A stretch of DNA of 64,000 bases from Streptomyces tuirus. Its GTDB lineage: Bacteria; Actinomycetota; Actinomycetes; Streptomycetales; Streptomycetaceae. Positions 36,378-45,623 of the stretch are shown here, piece after piece. The stretch lies in the NCBI RefSeq assembly GCF_014701095.1, contig NZ_AP023439.1, positions 5,320,001-5,384,000 on the forward strand, in the 5' to 3' direction. The notes below the pieces were generated by a model. That model saw only the letters and a list, made by a program, of their open reading frames with translations, did not search any database and was not told the origin of the DNA. Within the stretch, counting starts at the first letter, position 1; every line of letters begins with the position of its first letter. A program made the translations under genes and the position numbers.

Positions 36378-38624
36378 GTGGCAGCCCTCGCACGCTGGTG
36401 TGTCCAGCGCCGTCTGCTCAGCGTCATGCTGTGGCTCCTCGCGTTCGCGGGTGTCGCCGCGGGCGCCGCCGTCGCCGGCACCACGTACTCGAACGACTAC
36501 GAGGTCCCCGGTACCGAGTCGGGCCGCGCCGCCGAGCTGCTGCACGAGGGCTTCCCGCGACTCGGCGGCGACAGCGACAACGTCGTCTGGCACACCACGT
36601 CCGGCAGTGTCCGCGCCGCCGACGTCGAGCAGACGATGACCCGCACCCTGGACCGGATCGAGAACCTCCCCGGCGTGGCCTCGGTCACCAGCCCCTACGA
36701 CGGGTCCGGCGCGGGCCGCGTCAGCGAGGACGGCCGTACGGCCTTCGCCTCGGTCACCTTCGACGACCGGGCCGAGGACGTCTCCCAGGGCGAGGCGCAG
36801 GCCGTCGTCGACACCGCGAAGAGCGCCGAGACCGACGGGCTCCAGGTGGAGCTGGGCGGCAGCGCCATTGCGCTCACCGAGTCCTCCGGCGGGCACCTCG
36901 CCGAGATCGTCGGCGTGATCGTCGCCGCGGTGGTGCTGTTCCTCGCCTTCGGCTCGCTCGCCGCGTCCCTGCTGCCCATCGCCACCGCCCTGGTCGGCGT
37001 CGGCACCGCCTACGCCGGGATCGTGCTGCTCGGGCACGCCATGACCGTCGCCGACTTCGCGCCCATGCTGGGCATGCTCATCGGGCTCGGCGTCGGCATC
37101 GACTACGCGCTGTTCATCGTCACCAGACACCGGCGCGGGCTGAAACGCGGGCTGTCCGTCACCGAGGCCGCCACGAACGCCGTCGCGACCACCGGACGGG
37201 CCGTCGTCTTCGCGGGCGCGACCGTTTGCATCGCCCTGCTCGGCATGCTGATCCTGCGGCTGAGCTTCCTCAACGGCGTCGCCATTGCGGCGAGCCTCAC
37301 CGTCATCCTCACCGTCGCCGCCTCCGTGACCCTGCTGCCCGCCCTGCTGTCCTTCATCGGCATGCGCGCGCTCAGCCGCCGGGAGCGCCGCCGCCTCACG
37401 GAACACGGGCCCGAGCCCGAGCTGCCCACCGGCTTCGCGGCCCGCTGGTCGGCCTTCGTGGAACGCCACCCCAAGGTGCTCGGCGCGGTCGCCCTGGTCG
37501 TCATGGGCGTCCTCGCGCTGCCCACGTTCTCCCTGCACCTGGGCACCTCCGACCAGGGCAACGGCCCGCAGACCGCCACCACCCGCCAGGCCTACGACCT
37601 GCTCGCCGACGGCTTCGGCCCCGGCGTGAACGGCCCGCTCACCCTCGTCACCAAGGTCGACGGAGCCGACGACAAGCTCGCCCTGGACAACCTCGACGCC
37701 ACCCTCCGTACCACCGACGGCGTCGCCTCGGTGACCCCCGTGACCTTCGACTCCGGCGGCCACACCGCCTACCTCACCGTCGTCCCGGAGTCCTCCCCGC
37801 AGTCGCAGCACACCAGCGACCTCGTCGACCGGCTGCGCGGCGAGGTGCTGCCCCGCGCCGAGTCGGGCACCTCGCTCGATGTGCAGGTGGGCGGCATGAC
37901 GGCCGGCTACGACGACTTCGCCGACGTCATCGTCTCCAAGCTGCCGGTCTTCGTCGGGGCCGTCATCGGCCTGGGCTGTCTGCTGCTCCTGCTCGCCTTC
38001 CGGTCCGTCGGCATCCCGCTGAAGGCCGCCGCGATGAACGTCGCCGCCGTGGCCTCCGCCTTCGGAGTCGTGGTCGCGATCTTCCAGTGGGGCTGGGGCA
38101 GCGAACTGCTCGGCCTCGGCAGCGCGGGCCCCATCGAACCCTTCCTGCCCGTGATCATGGTGTCGGTGCTCTTCGGCCTCTCCATGGACTACCAGGTCTT
38201 CCTGGTCAGCCGGATGTACGAGGAGTGGCTGGAGACCGGCGACAACCGGCGGGCCGTGCGCGTCGGCCTCGCCGAGACCAGCCGGGTGATCAACTCGGCG
38301 GCGGTCATCATGATCTCCGTCTTCCTGGCCTTCGTGCTCAGCGGCGACCGCGTGATCGCCATGTTCGGCATCGCCCTGGCCGCCGCCGTCGCCCTGGACG
38401 CCTTCGTCCTGCGCACCCTGCTCGTCCCGGCCCTCATGCACCTGCTCGGCGGCGCCAACTGGTGGCTGCCCCGCTGGCTGGACAAGCGCATGCCGCGCAT
38501 CAGCATCGAGCCGCCCGAGAGCCGTGCCGCCCATGAGAGGCTGGCCGCCGCGACGGACGCCGAGGTGGCGGACGTCCTGGCGGAGGAGGAGCGGCAGCGG
38601 GACGTACGCGACATCCCGGGGTGA
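36378..38624 (+). CDS. MMPL family RND exporter
   Basis: A 748-residue proton-driven exporter with two MMPL halves. A first helix (LWLLAFAGVAAGAAVAG) is followed by an extracellular porter domain, then a helix cluster with GLGVGIDYALFIVTRHR, a cytoplasmic loop with RALSRRERRR, and the second half with LFGLSMDYQVFLVSRMYEEW. The two Asp-Tyr pairs (GIDYALF and SMDYQVF) that carry protons in MmpL proteins are intact. The substrate, lipid or small molecule, is unknown. GTG 36378 has GGGAG upstream, preceded by an AT-rich promoter region. Confidence 0.92.
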   Translation: MAALARWCVQRRLLSVMLWLLAFAGVAAGAAVAGTTYSNDYEVPGTESGRAAELLHEGFPRLGGDSDNVVWHTTSGSVRAADVEQTMTRTLDRIENLPGVASVTSPYDGSGAGRVSEDGRTAFASVTFDDRAEDVSQGEAQAVVDTAKSAETDGLQVELGGSAIALTESSGGHLAEIVGVIVAAVVLFLAFGSLAASLLPIATALVGVGTAYAGIVLLGHAMTVADFAPMLGMLIGLGVGIDYALFIVTRHRRGLKRGLSVTEAATNAVATTGRAVVFAGATVCIALLGMLILRLSFLNGVAIAASLTVILTVAASVTLLPALLSFIGMRALSRRERRRLTEHGPEPELPTGFAARWSAFVERHPKVLGAVALVVMGVLALPTFSLHLGTSDQGNGPQTATTRQAYDLLADGFGPGVNGPLTLVTKVDGADDKLALDNLDATLRTTDGVASVTPVTFDSGGHTAYLTVVPESSPQSQHTSDLVDRLRGEVLPRAESGTSLDVQVGGMTAGYDDFADVIVSKLPVFVGAVIGLGCLLLLLAFRSVGIPLKAAAMNVAAVASAFGVVVAIFQWGWGSELLGLGSAGPIEPFLPVIMVSVLFGLSMDYQVFLVSRMYEEWLETGDNRRAVRVGLAETSRVINSAAVIMISVFLAFVLSGDRVIAMFGIALAAAVALDAFVLRTLLVPALMHLLGGANWWLPRWLDKRMPRISIEPPESRAAHERLAAATDAEVADVLAEEERQRDVRDIPG

Positions 38625-38688
38625 CGACGCCGAGCTGAGGCCCCTGGACCCCCGGCACGCCGGGGAATTCCTGGCGCACCTGGAGTGA
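38623..38688 (+). pseudogene. possible remnant of a GNAT acetyltransferase 5' end
   Basis: Directly after the MMPL stop one frame reads DDAELRPLDPRHAGEFLAHLE and then stops. Patterns like LRPL-x-PRHA-x-EF-x-x-H are the usual first strand and helix of RimJ/RimL-type acetyltransferases. A GTG at 38621 overlaps the MMPL stop in the typical coupled way but is out of frame with this segment, as if a small indel broke it. The rest of the gene is absent. Confidence 0.3.
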
Positions 38689-38848
38689 CCCGGGACGGTG
38701 TGCGGCGCGAGGCACACCCCTATGGTGGCCTACGGCACGATCTCGAAGTCTGGTCGGTGCCGGCGCCCGAGTGGCGCGCCGCACGCGCGCGTGCCGCTCA
38801 CAACGATCATTAAGAGACTTCTCAGACAGCGACCCTACGGTGCGAGAC

Positions 38849-39403
38849 ATGGCTACGAACGCAGTGGACGAGACCGAGGCCACCAAGGCCACGACCGACG
38901 AGAAGGCGGTGGACACCACCAAGTCCGACGAGGTGCCCCAGACCGAGGTCCCGGCCGCGGCCGACGACGAGCAGGCCGCCGACGACGCGCAGACCAGGGA
39001 GGACGCTCCCTCCGGCGTCGGACAGGGCGCCGCCGCCGTCGTCTCCGCCGCACTGGGCGTCGTCTCGCTCACCGGCAGCTGGATCGGCACCGTGGCCTCC
39101 GCGCGCCAGAACCTCGTCGGCCAGCTGGAGACCGCGCAGAACGCGGGCGTGGCCCAGCAGATCCAGGCCGTCTACGGCGACGCCTGGCAGACCACCGCCC
39201 TGTGGGGCGGCCTGTTCGCGCTGATCGCGCTGGTCGTCGGCGTCGTGACGCTCGCCCGGCCCGCGTTCGGCACGCCGGGCAGGATCCAGGCCCCCTGGAT
39301 CAAGTCCGTCGCCTGGGCGGGAGTCGCGCTCGGCGTCATCGGCCTGTTCCTGGCCGTCCTCAAGTACACCGGCATCCTGCTCGGACTGCCCTCCGCGAGC
39401 TGA
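38849..39403 (+). CDS. membrane protein with acidic N-terminal tail
   Basis: A 184-residue protein. The first 65 residues are Thr/Glu/Asp/Ala-rich and probably unstructured; three helices follow (AAAVVSAALGVVSLTGSWIG, LWGGLFALIALVVGVVTLA, AWAGVALGVIGLFLAVL). No catalytic motif is seen. ATG 38849 lies 7 bases after TACGGT, which fits a leaderless transcript. The 224 bp upstream contain the acetyltransferase remnant and nothing else clear. Confidence 0.75.
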   Translation: MATNAVDETEATKATTDEKAVDTTKSDEVPQTEVPAAADDEQAADDAQTREDAPSGVGQGAAAVVSAALGVVSLTGSWIGTVASARQNLVGQLETAQNAGVAQQIQAVYGDAWQTTALWGGLFALIALVVGVVTLARPAFGTPGRIQAPWIKSVAWAGVALGVIGLFLAVLKYTGILLGLPSAS

Positions 39404-39416
39404 GAGCCCGCAGGTC

Positions 39417-39472
39417 CTGAGGGGTCTTAGGCGGTTCCGTGAGCACCTTACGGAGCGCCTGAGGCCCCTCAG
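39417..39472. terminator. nested stem-loop after the membrane protein gene
   Basis: CTGAGGGG (39417-39424) pairs with CCCCTCAG (39465-39472); inside, AGGCG pairs with CGCCT and TCCGT with ACGGA. The result is a long interrupted hairpin about 15 bases after the stop. Confidence 0.55.
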
Positions 39473-39599
39473 TCGCGTCTAAGGTCCCCCGCGCGCTCCA
39501 AGATGCGGAACTCTCCCGATGTGGCGGCCCCGCCTGGGAGACGAGAGTGAGGTCAGCACGGAGAAACACTCCGTGACCGCCTCTCCTCAAGGACACACC

Positions 39600-39785
39600 A
39601 TGTACGAGTACGAGCTCCAGCGGCTGCGCACCAGCGACCTGATCCGCCGTGCCGACCACGAGCGCCTGGTCCGCGAAGCCGCCCGGGCCCGCCGCGCGGC
39701 CCGCCACGAAGCCGGCCAGGACTCCGCCGAGCACGAGAGCCATAGCCGCCGCTTCCGCCGGCCGCGATCCGCCCGGACCGCGTGA
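39600..39785 (+). CDS. small basic protein upstream of the LAL regulator
   Basis: A 61-residue soluble protein, MYEYELQRLRTSDLIRRA at the start and Arg/Ala/His-rich afterwards, ending RRFRRPRSARTA. A helix with heptad-like spacing is likely. AAGGA lies 6 bases before the ATG at 39600. Its stop overlaps the GTG of the regulator gene, so the two are translated together. No known domain recognised. Confidence 0.7.
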   Translation: MYEYELQRLRTSDLIRRADHERLVREAARARRAARHEAGQDSAEHESHSRRFRRPRSARTA

Positions 39786-42700
39786 ACGCCGGGGCGGGAC
39801 CGGCCGCCGGCCTGGCCGTCAGGGGAGCAGCGGCCGTCGTTCCGACAGGAGCGGCGGCCGCTGCTCCGGCCGTTCGAAGGAAAACCGGTGCCGTGCCCTC
39901 GGACCCGCATGCGATGCTCGGGGCCGTGGAGACCAGGTCCGTGAGCCCCGTGTTCGTCGGCCGTGCCGAGGAACTGGGCACGCTGCACGACGCGCTCGTC
40001 CGCGCCCGCGAGGGCGAGCCGCAGGCACTGCTCATCGGCGGGGAGGCCGGGGTCGGCAAGACCCGCCTCGTCGAGGAGTTCGCCGCCGCCGCCCGCCACC
40101 GCGGGGCGGTGGTCGCACTCGGCGGCTGCGTGGAGATCGGCGCCGACGGCCTGCCCTTCGCCCCCTTCTCCACCGCCCTGCGCGCCCTGCGCCGCGAACT
40201 CCCCGGCGAACTGGCCGCCGCGGCCGCCGGGCAGGAGGTGGAACTGGCCCGGCTGCTGCCCGAGCTGGGCGAGTCCAGAGCCGGGCGGCACGACGAGGAC
40301 GGCATGGCCCGCCTCTTCGAGCTCACCGCACGCCTGCTGGAGCGCGTCGCCGCCGAGCACACCCTCGTCCTCGCCCTGGAGGACCTGCACTGGGCCGACG
40401 CCTCCACCCGTCACCTCCTCTCCTACCTCCTGCGCACCCTGCGCACCGGCCGCCTCGTCGTCCTCGCCACCTACCGCTCCGACGACATCCACCGCCGCCA
40501 CCCACTGCGGCCCCTGCTCGCCGAACTCGACCGGCTCCGCACGATCCGCCGCCTCGAACTCGCCCGCTTCAACCGCGACGAGGTCGGCCGCCAGGTCGCC
40601 GGGATCCTCGCCCACGAACCCGAGCCGGGCCGGGTCGACGCGATCTTCGAACGCTCCGACGGCAACGCCTTCTTCGTCGAGGAACTCGCCGTCGCCGCCC
40701 ACGAGGGCTGCCGGACCGGCCTGACCGACTCCCTCCGTGACCTGCTGCTGGTCCGCGTGGAGGGGCTGCCCGAGCCCGCCCAGCACGTCGCCCGGATCGT
40801 CGCCGAGGGCGGCTCCACCGTGGAGTACCGGCTGCTGGCCGCCGTCGCCCGGCTCGCCGAGGACGATCTCATCGAGGCGCTGCGGGACGCCGTCAACGCG
40901 AGCATCCTCGCCCCCGCACCCGGCGGCGACGGCTACCGCTTCCGCCACTCCCTGGTCCGCGAGGCCGTCAGCGACGACCTGCTCCCCGGCGAACGCTCCC
41001 GCCTCAACCGCCGCTACGCCGAAGCCCTGGAGAGCGACCCGGGCCTCGTCCCCGCCGACCAGCGGGCCACCCGCCTGGCCAGCTACTGGTACCACGCCCA
41101 CGACGCCGCCAAGGCCCTGCCCGCCGTCCTCGAAGCCTCCGTCGAGGCCCGCCGCCGCCACGCCTACTCCGAGCAACTCCGCCTCCTGGAGCGGGCGATG
41201 GAGCTGTGGGACGCCGCTCCCGACACCGTGCGCCGGACCCTGCGCCCCGTGGACTACGCCGAGGTCTACCCTCCCCCACTGCCTGAACGGCGTGGAGGGA
41301 CCCCCAGCGGCTGCGACCCGGCCACCACCGCCCTGCGCCACCTGGACCTGCTGGCCGAGGCGGCCGTCGCCGGACGGCTCTGCGGGGAGCGTGAACGCGC
41401 CCTGAAGATCACCAAGCGGGCGCTGCGCCTGCTGGAGGACGAGGCCGACCCCCTGCGTACCGCCTGGTTCTGGATCCAGCGCTCCCGGCTGGTGCAGGGA
41501 CTGGCCCGGGGCGACGGCTGGAAGGAGATCGCCATCGCCCAGGAACTGGTCCGCGGTCTGCCGCCGTCCGAGGTGCACGCGGAGGTGCTGGCCACCGCCG
41601 CCCACTGGTCGATGCTGCACGAACCCGGCCCGGACGCCCTCACGGCCGCCGAGCGGGCCGTCGAGTACGCGCGCATGGTCGGCGCCGACGACATCGAGTC
41701 CAACGCCCGGCTCACCCTCGGCGGGCTCATGGTCGACGCCGGGCAGATCGACGCCGGGCTCGGCCACATGTACGACGTCCGGGACGAGGTGGTCGCCCGT
41801 GGCCTCGCGGCGGTCGTGGGCCGCAGCCATGTGAACCTGCCCTCCGTCCTCGAAGGTGTCGGCCGCTCCGAGGAATCCGTCGGCATCCTGCGCGAGGGCC
41901 TGCGGCTCACGGGCACGATGGGCCTGCGGGACGCCGAGGCCTGGATCTGGAGCAACCTCGCCGAGTCGCTCATCTCCCTCGGCCGCTGGGACGAGGCCGC
42001 CGAGGCCGCCGGCAACGCCCAGCGACGCGGCCAGACGGCAGGCCCGCACGGGTCCGGCGCCAACTGCCTGGCCTTCCTCGCGCTCGCGCGCGGGCAGGTG
42101 CCCGAGGCCGCCCGGTACCTCGCCCAGGGCCGCGCCGCCTACGGCCCGCACGACCCCATGCCGCAGCACGACCTGCCGATCTCCTGGCTCACCATCGCGC
42201 TCGCCGCCGCCGAGGGACGCCTGGCCGACGCCCGCGCCGAACTGGCCCGCACCCTGGAATCCGGCTTCCCGCTCGGCACCCAGCGCTACGCCTGGCCGCT
42301 GCTGCTCCAGGCGGCCACCGCCGAGGCCGACGCCAGGGCGCTGCCCGCCGCCCGCGAGGGCCGCGAGCAGGTCCTGGACGGCATCCTCCGCACCGTCAAG
42401 CGCCTCACCACCCACGCCCCGGTCTGGCTCGCCCACGAGCAGTGGGTCCGTGCCGAACTCCACCGCGCCGAGGGCCTGAGCACCCCGGACGCCTGGTCGG
42501 AGGTGGTCACCGCCTTCGAACCCCTGAGCCGGCCCTACGACCTCGCCCGCGTCCGGTACCGCCTGGCCGAGTCCCTGCTGACGGGCGCCGGCGACGACGA
42601 GCGCGAGCGCGCCGCGGAACTGCTCCGCCTCGCCCACACCGTCGCCCACCACCTCGGCGCCCGGCCGCTCGCCGACGCCGCCACCGCGCTCGGCCGGCGC

Positions 42701-42988
42701 GCCCGCCTCCCGCTCACGCCCGCCACGCGGCCCGGCCCCGCGCCGGCCGACCCCGCCGAGGCGCTCGGCCTCACCAGCCGGGAACGGGACGTCCTGCGCC
42801 TGGTCGCCGCCGGTCACACCAACCGCCGCATCGCGCAGGAGCTGTTCATCTCCCCGAAGACGGCGAGCGTGCACGTCTCCAACATCCTGGGGAAGCTCGG
42901 CGTCTCCGGGCGGGGCGAGGCGGCGGCGGTGGCGCACCGGCTGGGGCTGTTCCCGGCCGAGATGCTCATGCCCGGTCCGGCGAGCTGA
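39782..42988 (+). CDS. LAL (large ATP-binding LuxR) family transcriptional regulator
   Basis: A 1068-residue regulator. Residues 1-55 are Ala-rich and poorly conserved. An AAA_16 ATPase follows: VFVGRAEELGTL, Walker A GGEAGVGKTRLVEE (about 85), Walker B TLVLALEDLHWAD. The middle is helical repeats of TPR type. The C-terminal LuxR helix-turn-helix starts LTSRERDVLRLVAAGHTNR and contains ISPKTASVHVSNILGKL. The start at 39782 overlaps the upstream stop; a GTG at 39893 is another candidate. A palindromic 44-bp stretch at 41267-41310 encodes PPPLPERRGGTPS and looks inserted. Targets unknown. Confidence 0.9.
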   Translation: MNAGAGPAAGLAVRGAAAVVPTGAAAAAPAVRRKTGAVPSDPHAMLGAVETRSVSPVFVGRAEELGTLHDALVRAREGEPQALLIGGEAGVGKTRLVEEFAAAARHRGAVVALGGCVEIGADGLPFAPFSTALRALRRELPGELAAAAAGQEVELARLLPELGESRAGRHDEDGMARLFELTARLLERVAAEHTLVLALEDLHWADASTRHLLSYLLRTLRTGRLVVLATYRSDDIHRRHPLRPLLAELDRLRTIRRLELARFNRDEVGRQVAGILAHEPEPGRVDAIFERSDGNAFFVEELAVAAHEGCRTGLTDSLRDLLLVRVEGLPEPAQHVARIVAEGGSTVEYRLLAAVARLAEDDLIEALRDAVNASILAPAPGGDGYRFRHSLVREAVSDDLLPGERSRLNRRYAEALESDPGLVPADQRATRLASYWYHAHDAAKALPAVLEASVEARRRHAYSEQLRLLERAMELWDAAPDTVRRTLRPVDYAEVYPPPLPERRGGTPSGCDPATTALRHLDLLAEAAVAGRLCGERERALKITKRALRLLEDEADPLRTAWFWIQRSRLVQGLARGDGWKEIAIAQELVRGLPPSEVHAEVLATAAHWSMLHEPGPDALTAAERAVEYARMVGADDIESNARLTLGGLMVDAGQIDAGLGHMYDVRDEVVARGLAAVVGRSHVNLPSVLEGVGRSEESVGILREGLRLTGTMGLRDAEAWIWSNLAESLISLGRWDEAAEAAGNAQRRGQTAGPHGSGANCLAFLALARGQVPEAARYLAQGRAAYGPHDPMPQHDLPISWLTIALAAAEGRLADARAELARTLESGFPLGTQRYAWPLLLQAATAEADARALPAAREGREQVLDGILRTVKRLTTHAPVWLAHEQWVRAELHRAEGLSTPDAWSEVVTAFEPLSRPYDLARVRYRLAESLLTGAGDDERERAAELLRLAHTVAHHLGARPLADAATALGRRARLPLTPATRPGPAPADPAEALGLTSRERDVLRLVAAGHTNRRIAQELFISPKTASVHVSNILGKLGVSGRGEAAAVAHRLGLFPAEMLMPGPAS
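41267..41310 (+). repeat. palindromic repeat apparently inserted in frame in the LAL gene
   Basis: CCCTCCCCCACTGCC and GGCGTGGAGGGACCCCC form an imperfect hairpin. The sequence resembles the short palindromic CTCCCCCA...GGGACCCCCA elements scattered between Streptomyces genes. It adds about 14 residues near residue 496 without breaking the frame. Confidence 0.5.
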
Positions 42989-43047
42989 GGCATACGCTGT
43001 AAAGGACGTCGCGGACGACGTGAACCCCGCGGCCCTGGGAGGCACCG

Positions 43048-43233
43048 TTGTTCAACGTGTTCGAGGAACTGTTCTCGCCCGGGCGCAAGCACACCCGCGA
43101 CGAGCAGAACCGCCTGGAACTGACCCGCGAGGACGTCGGGGACGGCGATCCCGGACGCGGGCCGATAGATCTCGCGTCCGGAAAGGTCGTCGTACGCCCG
43201 CCCGACGAGGAGCCGGAGAACCCCTCCAGCTAG
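43048..43233 (+). CDS. DUF6191 small protein
   Basis: A 61-residue protein, MFNVFEELFSPGRKHTRDEQ then a hydrophilic middle (LTREDVGDGDPGRGPIDL) and SGKVVVRPPDEEPEN at the end. The pattern matches the small actinobacterial DUF6191 family as I remember it. It uses a TTG start at 43048 with GGGAGG 6 bases upstream. The gene ends 15 bp from the convergent sugar dehydrogenase gene. Function unknown. Confidence 0.75.
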   Translation: MFNVFEELFSPGRKHTRDEQNRLELTREDVGDGDPGRGPIDLASGKVVVRPPDEEPENPSS

Positions 43234-43248
43234 GCCGCCCCGGGGCCG

Positions 43249-44421
43249 CTACGTCACCCGCAGCTCCAGGATCCGGTCGTCCCCGTCCTTCGGGCTGCCC
43301 CGGCCGTCCGTGTTGCTGGTCACCAGCCACAGCCGGTCGCCGCCCGCCGGAACCACCGTGCGCAGCCGGCCGTACTCGCCCTCCAGGAAGGCCTGCGGTT
43401 CGGCCGAGGCCTTGGTGCCGTCCAGCGGGATGCGCCACAGCCGCTTGCCGCGCAGGCCCGCCATCCAGATCGAGCCCCCGGCGTAGGCGATGCCGCTCGG
43501 GGATGCCTCGGCCGTCGTCCACTGGTCGATCGGGTTGTGGAACCCCTTGTCGTCGGACCGGCCCTCGGCCTCCGGCCAGCCGTAGTTGTCGCCCGGCTTG
43601 ATGGCGTTGAGCTCGTCCCAGGTGTCCTGCCCGAACTCCGAGGCGAACAGCCGCTGCTTGCCGTCCCAGGCCAGACCCTGCACGTTGCGGTGGCCGTACG
43701 AGTACACCGGGGAGTCCGGGAAGGGGTTGCCGGGCGCCGGCTCGCCCTCCGGCGTCAGGCGCAGGATCTTGCCGCCCACGGAGTCCTTGTCCTGGGACAG
43801 ACCGGTGTCGCCGCTCTCGCCCGTGCCCACGTAGAGCATCTTGTCGGGGCCGAACTCGATGCGGCCGCCGTTGTGGATGAAGCCCTTGGGGATGCCCCTG
43901 AAGACCGTGTCGGGCGCGCCGAGCCGCTCGCCGGCCGGCTTCCGCTCGTCGTGGATCATGCGGACGATGCGGTTGTCGGAGGCCGAGGTGAAGTACGCGT
44001 AGACCATGTGGTCCGAGGCGTAGTCGGGGGACAGGGCGATCCCGAGGAGGCCGCCCTCGCCGGCCGCCGAGACCCCCGGCACCTCGCCCACGTCGGTCTT
44101 CTTGCCGGTCTTCTCGTCGACCCGGACGATCCTCCCGTCGTCCCGGGAGGCCACGAGCAGGCCGCCACCCGGCAGCGGGGCGAGCCCCCAGGGGGAGTCC
44201 AGGCCCTCGGCGACGGTGCGGACCACCTTCACCGAGCCCCGGGCGGGAGGCGTCTGTTCGGCGGCCTGCCCCGGCGGCGCGGACGAGCCCGGTGCCGTAC
44301 GGCTCGGGGAGGTGCTCGGCTGTCTGCCGGAGGAGCCTGCGCTGTCGGAGGAGCAGCCGGCCGTCAGCAGGAGCGCGGCGGCGGCCAGCACGGCCGGGAC
44401 GGCTCGACGTTGCACGATCAT
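43249..44421 (-). CDS. PQQ-dependent sugar dehydrogenase-like lipoprotein (GSDH family)
   Basis: A 390-residue exported lipoprotein. The signal AVPAVLAAAALLLTAGC ends in a clear lipobox, followed by a Ser/Pro/Thr-rich linker. The six-bladed GSDH propeller shows LDSPWGLAPLPGGGLLVA, GEGGLLGIALSPDY, the HNGGRIEFGPD loop with the likely catalytic His, GTGESGD and YSYGHRNVQGLAWD. The family oxidises sugars outside the cell with PQQ or similar quinones. ATG 44421 has GAAGGGA upstream. Substrate not known. Confidence 0.88.
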   Translation of the reverse strand: MIVQRRAVPAVLAAAALLLTAGCSSDSAGSSGRQPSTSPSRTAPGSSAPPGQAAEQTPPARGSVKVVRTVAEGLDSPWGLAPLPGGGLLVASRDDGRIVRVDEKTGKKTDVGEVPGVSAAGEGGLLGIALSPDYASDHMVYAYFTSASDNRIVRMIHDERKPAGERLGAPDTVFRGIPKGFIHNGGRIEFGPDKMLYVGTGESGDTGLSQDKDSVGGKILRLTPEGEPAPGNPFPDSPVYSYGHRNVQGLAWDGKQRLFASEFGQDTWDELNAIKPGDNYGWPEAEGRSDDKGFHNPIDQWTTAEASPSGIAYAGGSIWMAGLRGKRLWRIPLDGTKASAEPQAFLEGEYGRLRTVVPAGGDRLWLVTSNTDGRGSPKDGDDRILELRVT

Positions 44422-44547
44422 GGTCCCTTCGACGGAGCGGGTCCTCTCCCTGTCATACACCGCTCGCGGCTCCCAGGTTCCCGATCACGGAACGCCGGAC
44501 CGGGAAGGCGGGGTTTGCCCGAAACGCACCGGAGGCGGAAGCGGGGC

Positions 44548-45546
44548 TCAGTCCCAGGACCCCTGGGCCGGTGGCAGCCCGGCTATCTCCTCTAGATCGC
44601 CGGCGGTCAGGCGCACCGTCGTCGCGGCCGTGTTCTCCGTGACCCAGCGCTCCTGCTTCGTGCCCGGGACCGGGACCACGTGCGGGCCCTGGGCCAGCAC
44701 CCAGGCGAGGGCGACCTGGCCGGGCGTGACGTCCGTGCCGTGCCGGCGGGCGACGCGGCGCAGGCCCGCCACGACCGGCTGGTTCGCGGCCATCATCTCG
44801 GCCGTGAAGCGGGGGTGCCGGGCACGCGGGTCGTCCGCCTCGAAGCCGGCGCCCGGCCGCAGCCTGCCGGTCAGGAAGCCGTTGCCGAGCGGCATCGCGG
44901 CGAGGAAACCGACGCCCCGGGTCCGGCACCAGGGCAGCAGGGTCTCCAGCGCTTCCGGCGACCACACCGACAGCTCCGCCTCCACCGCGCTCACCGGAAA
45001 GACCTGCTGCACCCGCTCCAGCTGCCGGATCGTTCCGTCGTGCAGCCGGGCCCCGGACCGGCGGCCGGCCCGCGCCCCCACCGCGCACAGGCCCAGGGCC
45101 CGTACCTTCCCGGCCTGGACGAGCTCCGCCATCGCGCCCCAGGTCTCCTCCACCGGCACCTCGGGGTCGGCCCGGTGCAGCTGGTAGAGGTCGATGACGT
45201 CCGTCTGGAGCCGCCGCAGCGACGCGTCGCAGGCGCGTTTCACGTACCCGGGGCGGCCGTTGGCGACGATGTGCTGGTCGCCCACGAGCAGCCCGACCTT
45301 CGTCGACACGAACGCGTCGGAGCGCCGCTCCTTCAACGCCCGCCCCAGCAACAGCTCGTTGGTGAAGGGGCCGTACATGTCGGCCGTGTCCAGCAGGGAC
45401 GCGCCCAGGTCGAGCGCCCGGTGCACCGCCCTGAGCGACTCGTCGCCGCGCTGCCTCGACGCGCTGTAGGCCCAGCTCATCGGCATGCACCCGAGTCCGA
45501 CGGCCCCCACCGCGAGCGCCTCCGCGCCGATCGTCCTGCGCTCCAC
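44548..45546 (-). CDS. aldo/keto reductase
   Basis: A 332-residue NADPH-dependent TIM-barrel oxidoreductase. The catalytic tetrad is visible: Asp and Tyr in LLDTADMYGP, Lys in VSTKVG, His in DLYQLHR. C-terminal VPVPGTKQERWVTEN binds the cofactor phosphate. I chose the GTG at 45546 (ERRTIGAEALAVGAVGLGCMP) with GGGAGGG upstream. It is divergent from a 2-hydroxyacid dehydrogenase gene. Substrate unknown. Confidence 0.9.
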   Translation of the reverse strand: MERRTIGAEALAVGAVGLGCMPMSWAYSASRQRGDESLRAVHRALDLGASLLDTADMYGPFTNELLLGRALKERRSDAFVSTKVGLLVGDQHIVANGRPGYVKRACDASLRRLQTDVIDLYQLHRADPEVPVEETWGAMAELVQAGKVRALGLCAVGARAGRRSGARLHDGTIRQLERVQQVFPVSAVEAELSVWSPEALETLLPWCRTRGVGFLAAMPLGNGFLTGRLRPGAGFEADDPRARHPRFTAEMMAANQPVVAGLRRVARRHGTDVTPGQVALAWVLAQGPHVVPVPGTKQERWVTENTAATTVRLTAGDLEEIAGLPPAQGSWD

Positions 45547-45623
45547 CTGGTCGTGACCCTCCCTGTTCGAGCCACCCCAACCTAACCTCTGCCGTCGCAC
45601 GCTCCTGACATAGCCTCCAGAGC

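Noticed and set aside
41004..41279. Arg/Gly-rich minus-strand frame inside the LAL gene
   Set aside because: Low-complexity antisense of a real coding region; no start signal.
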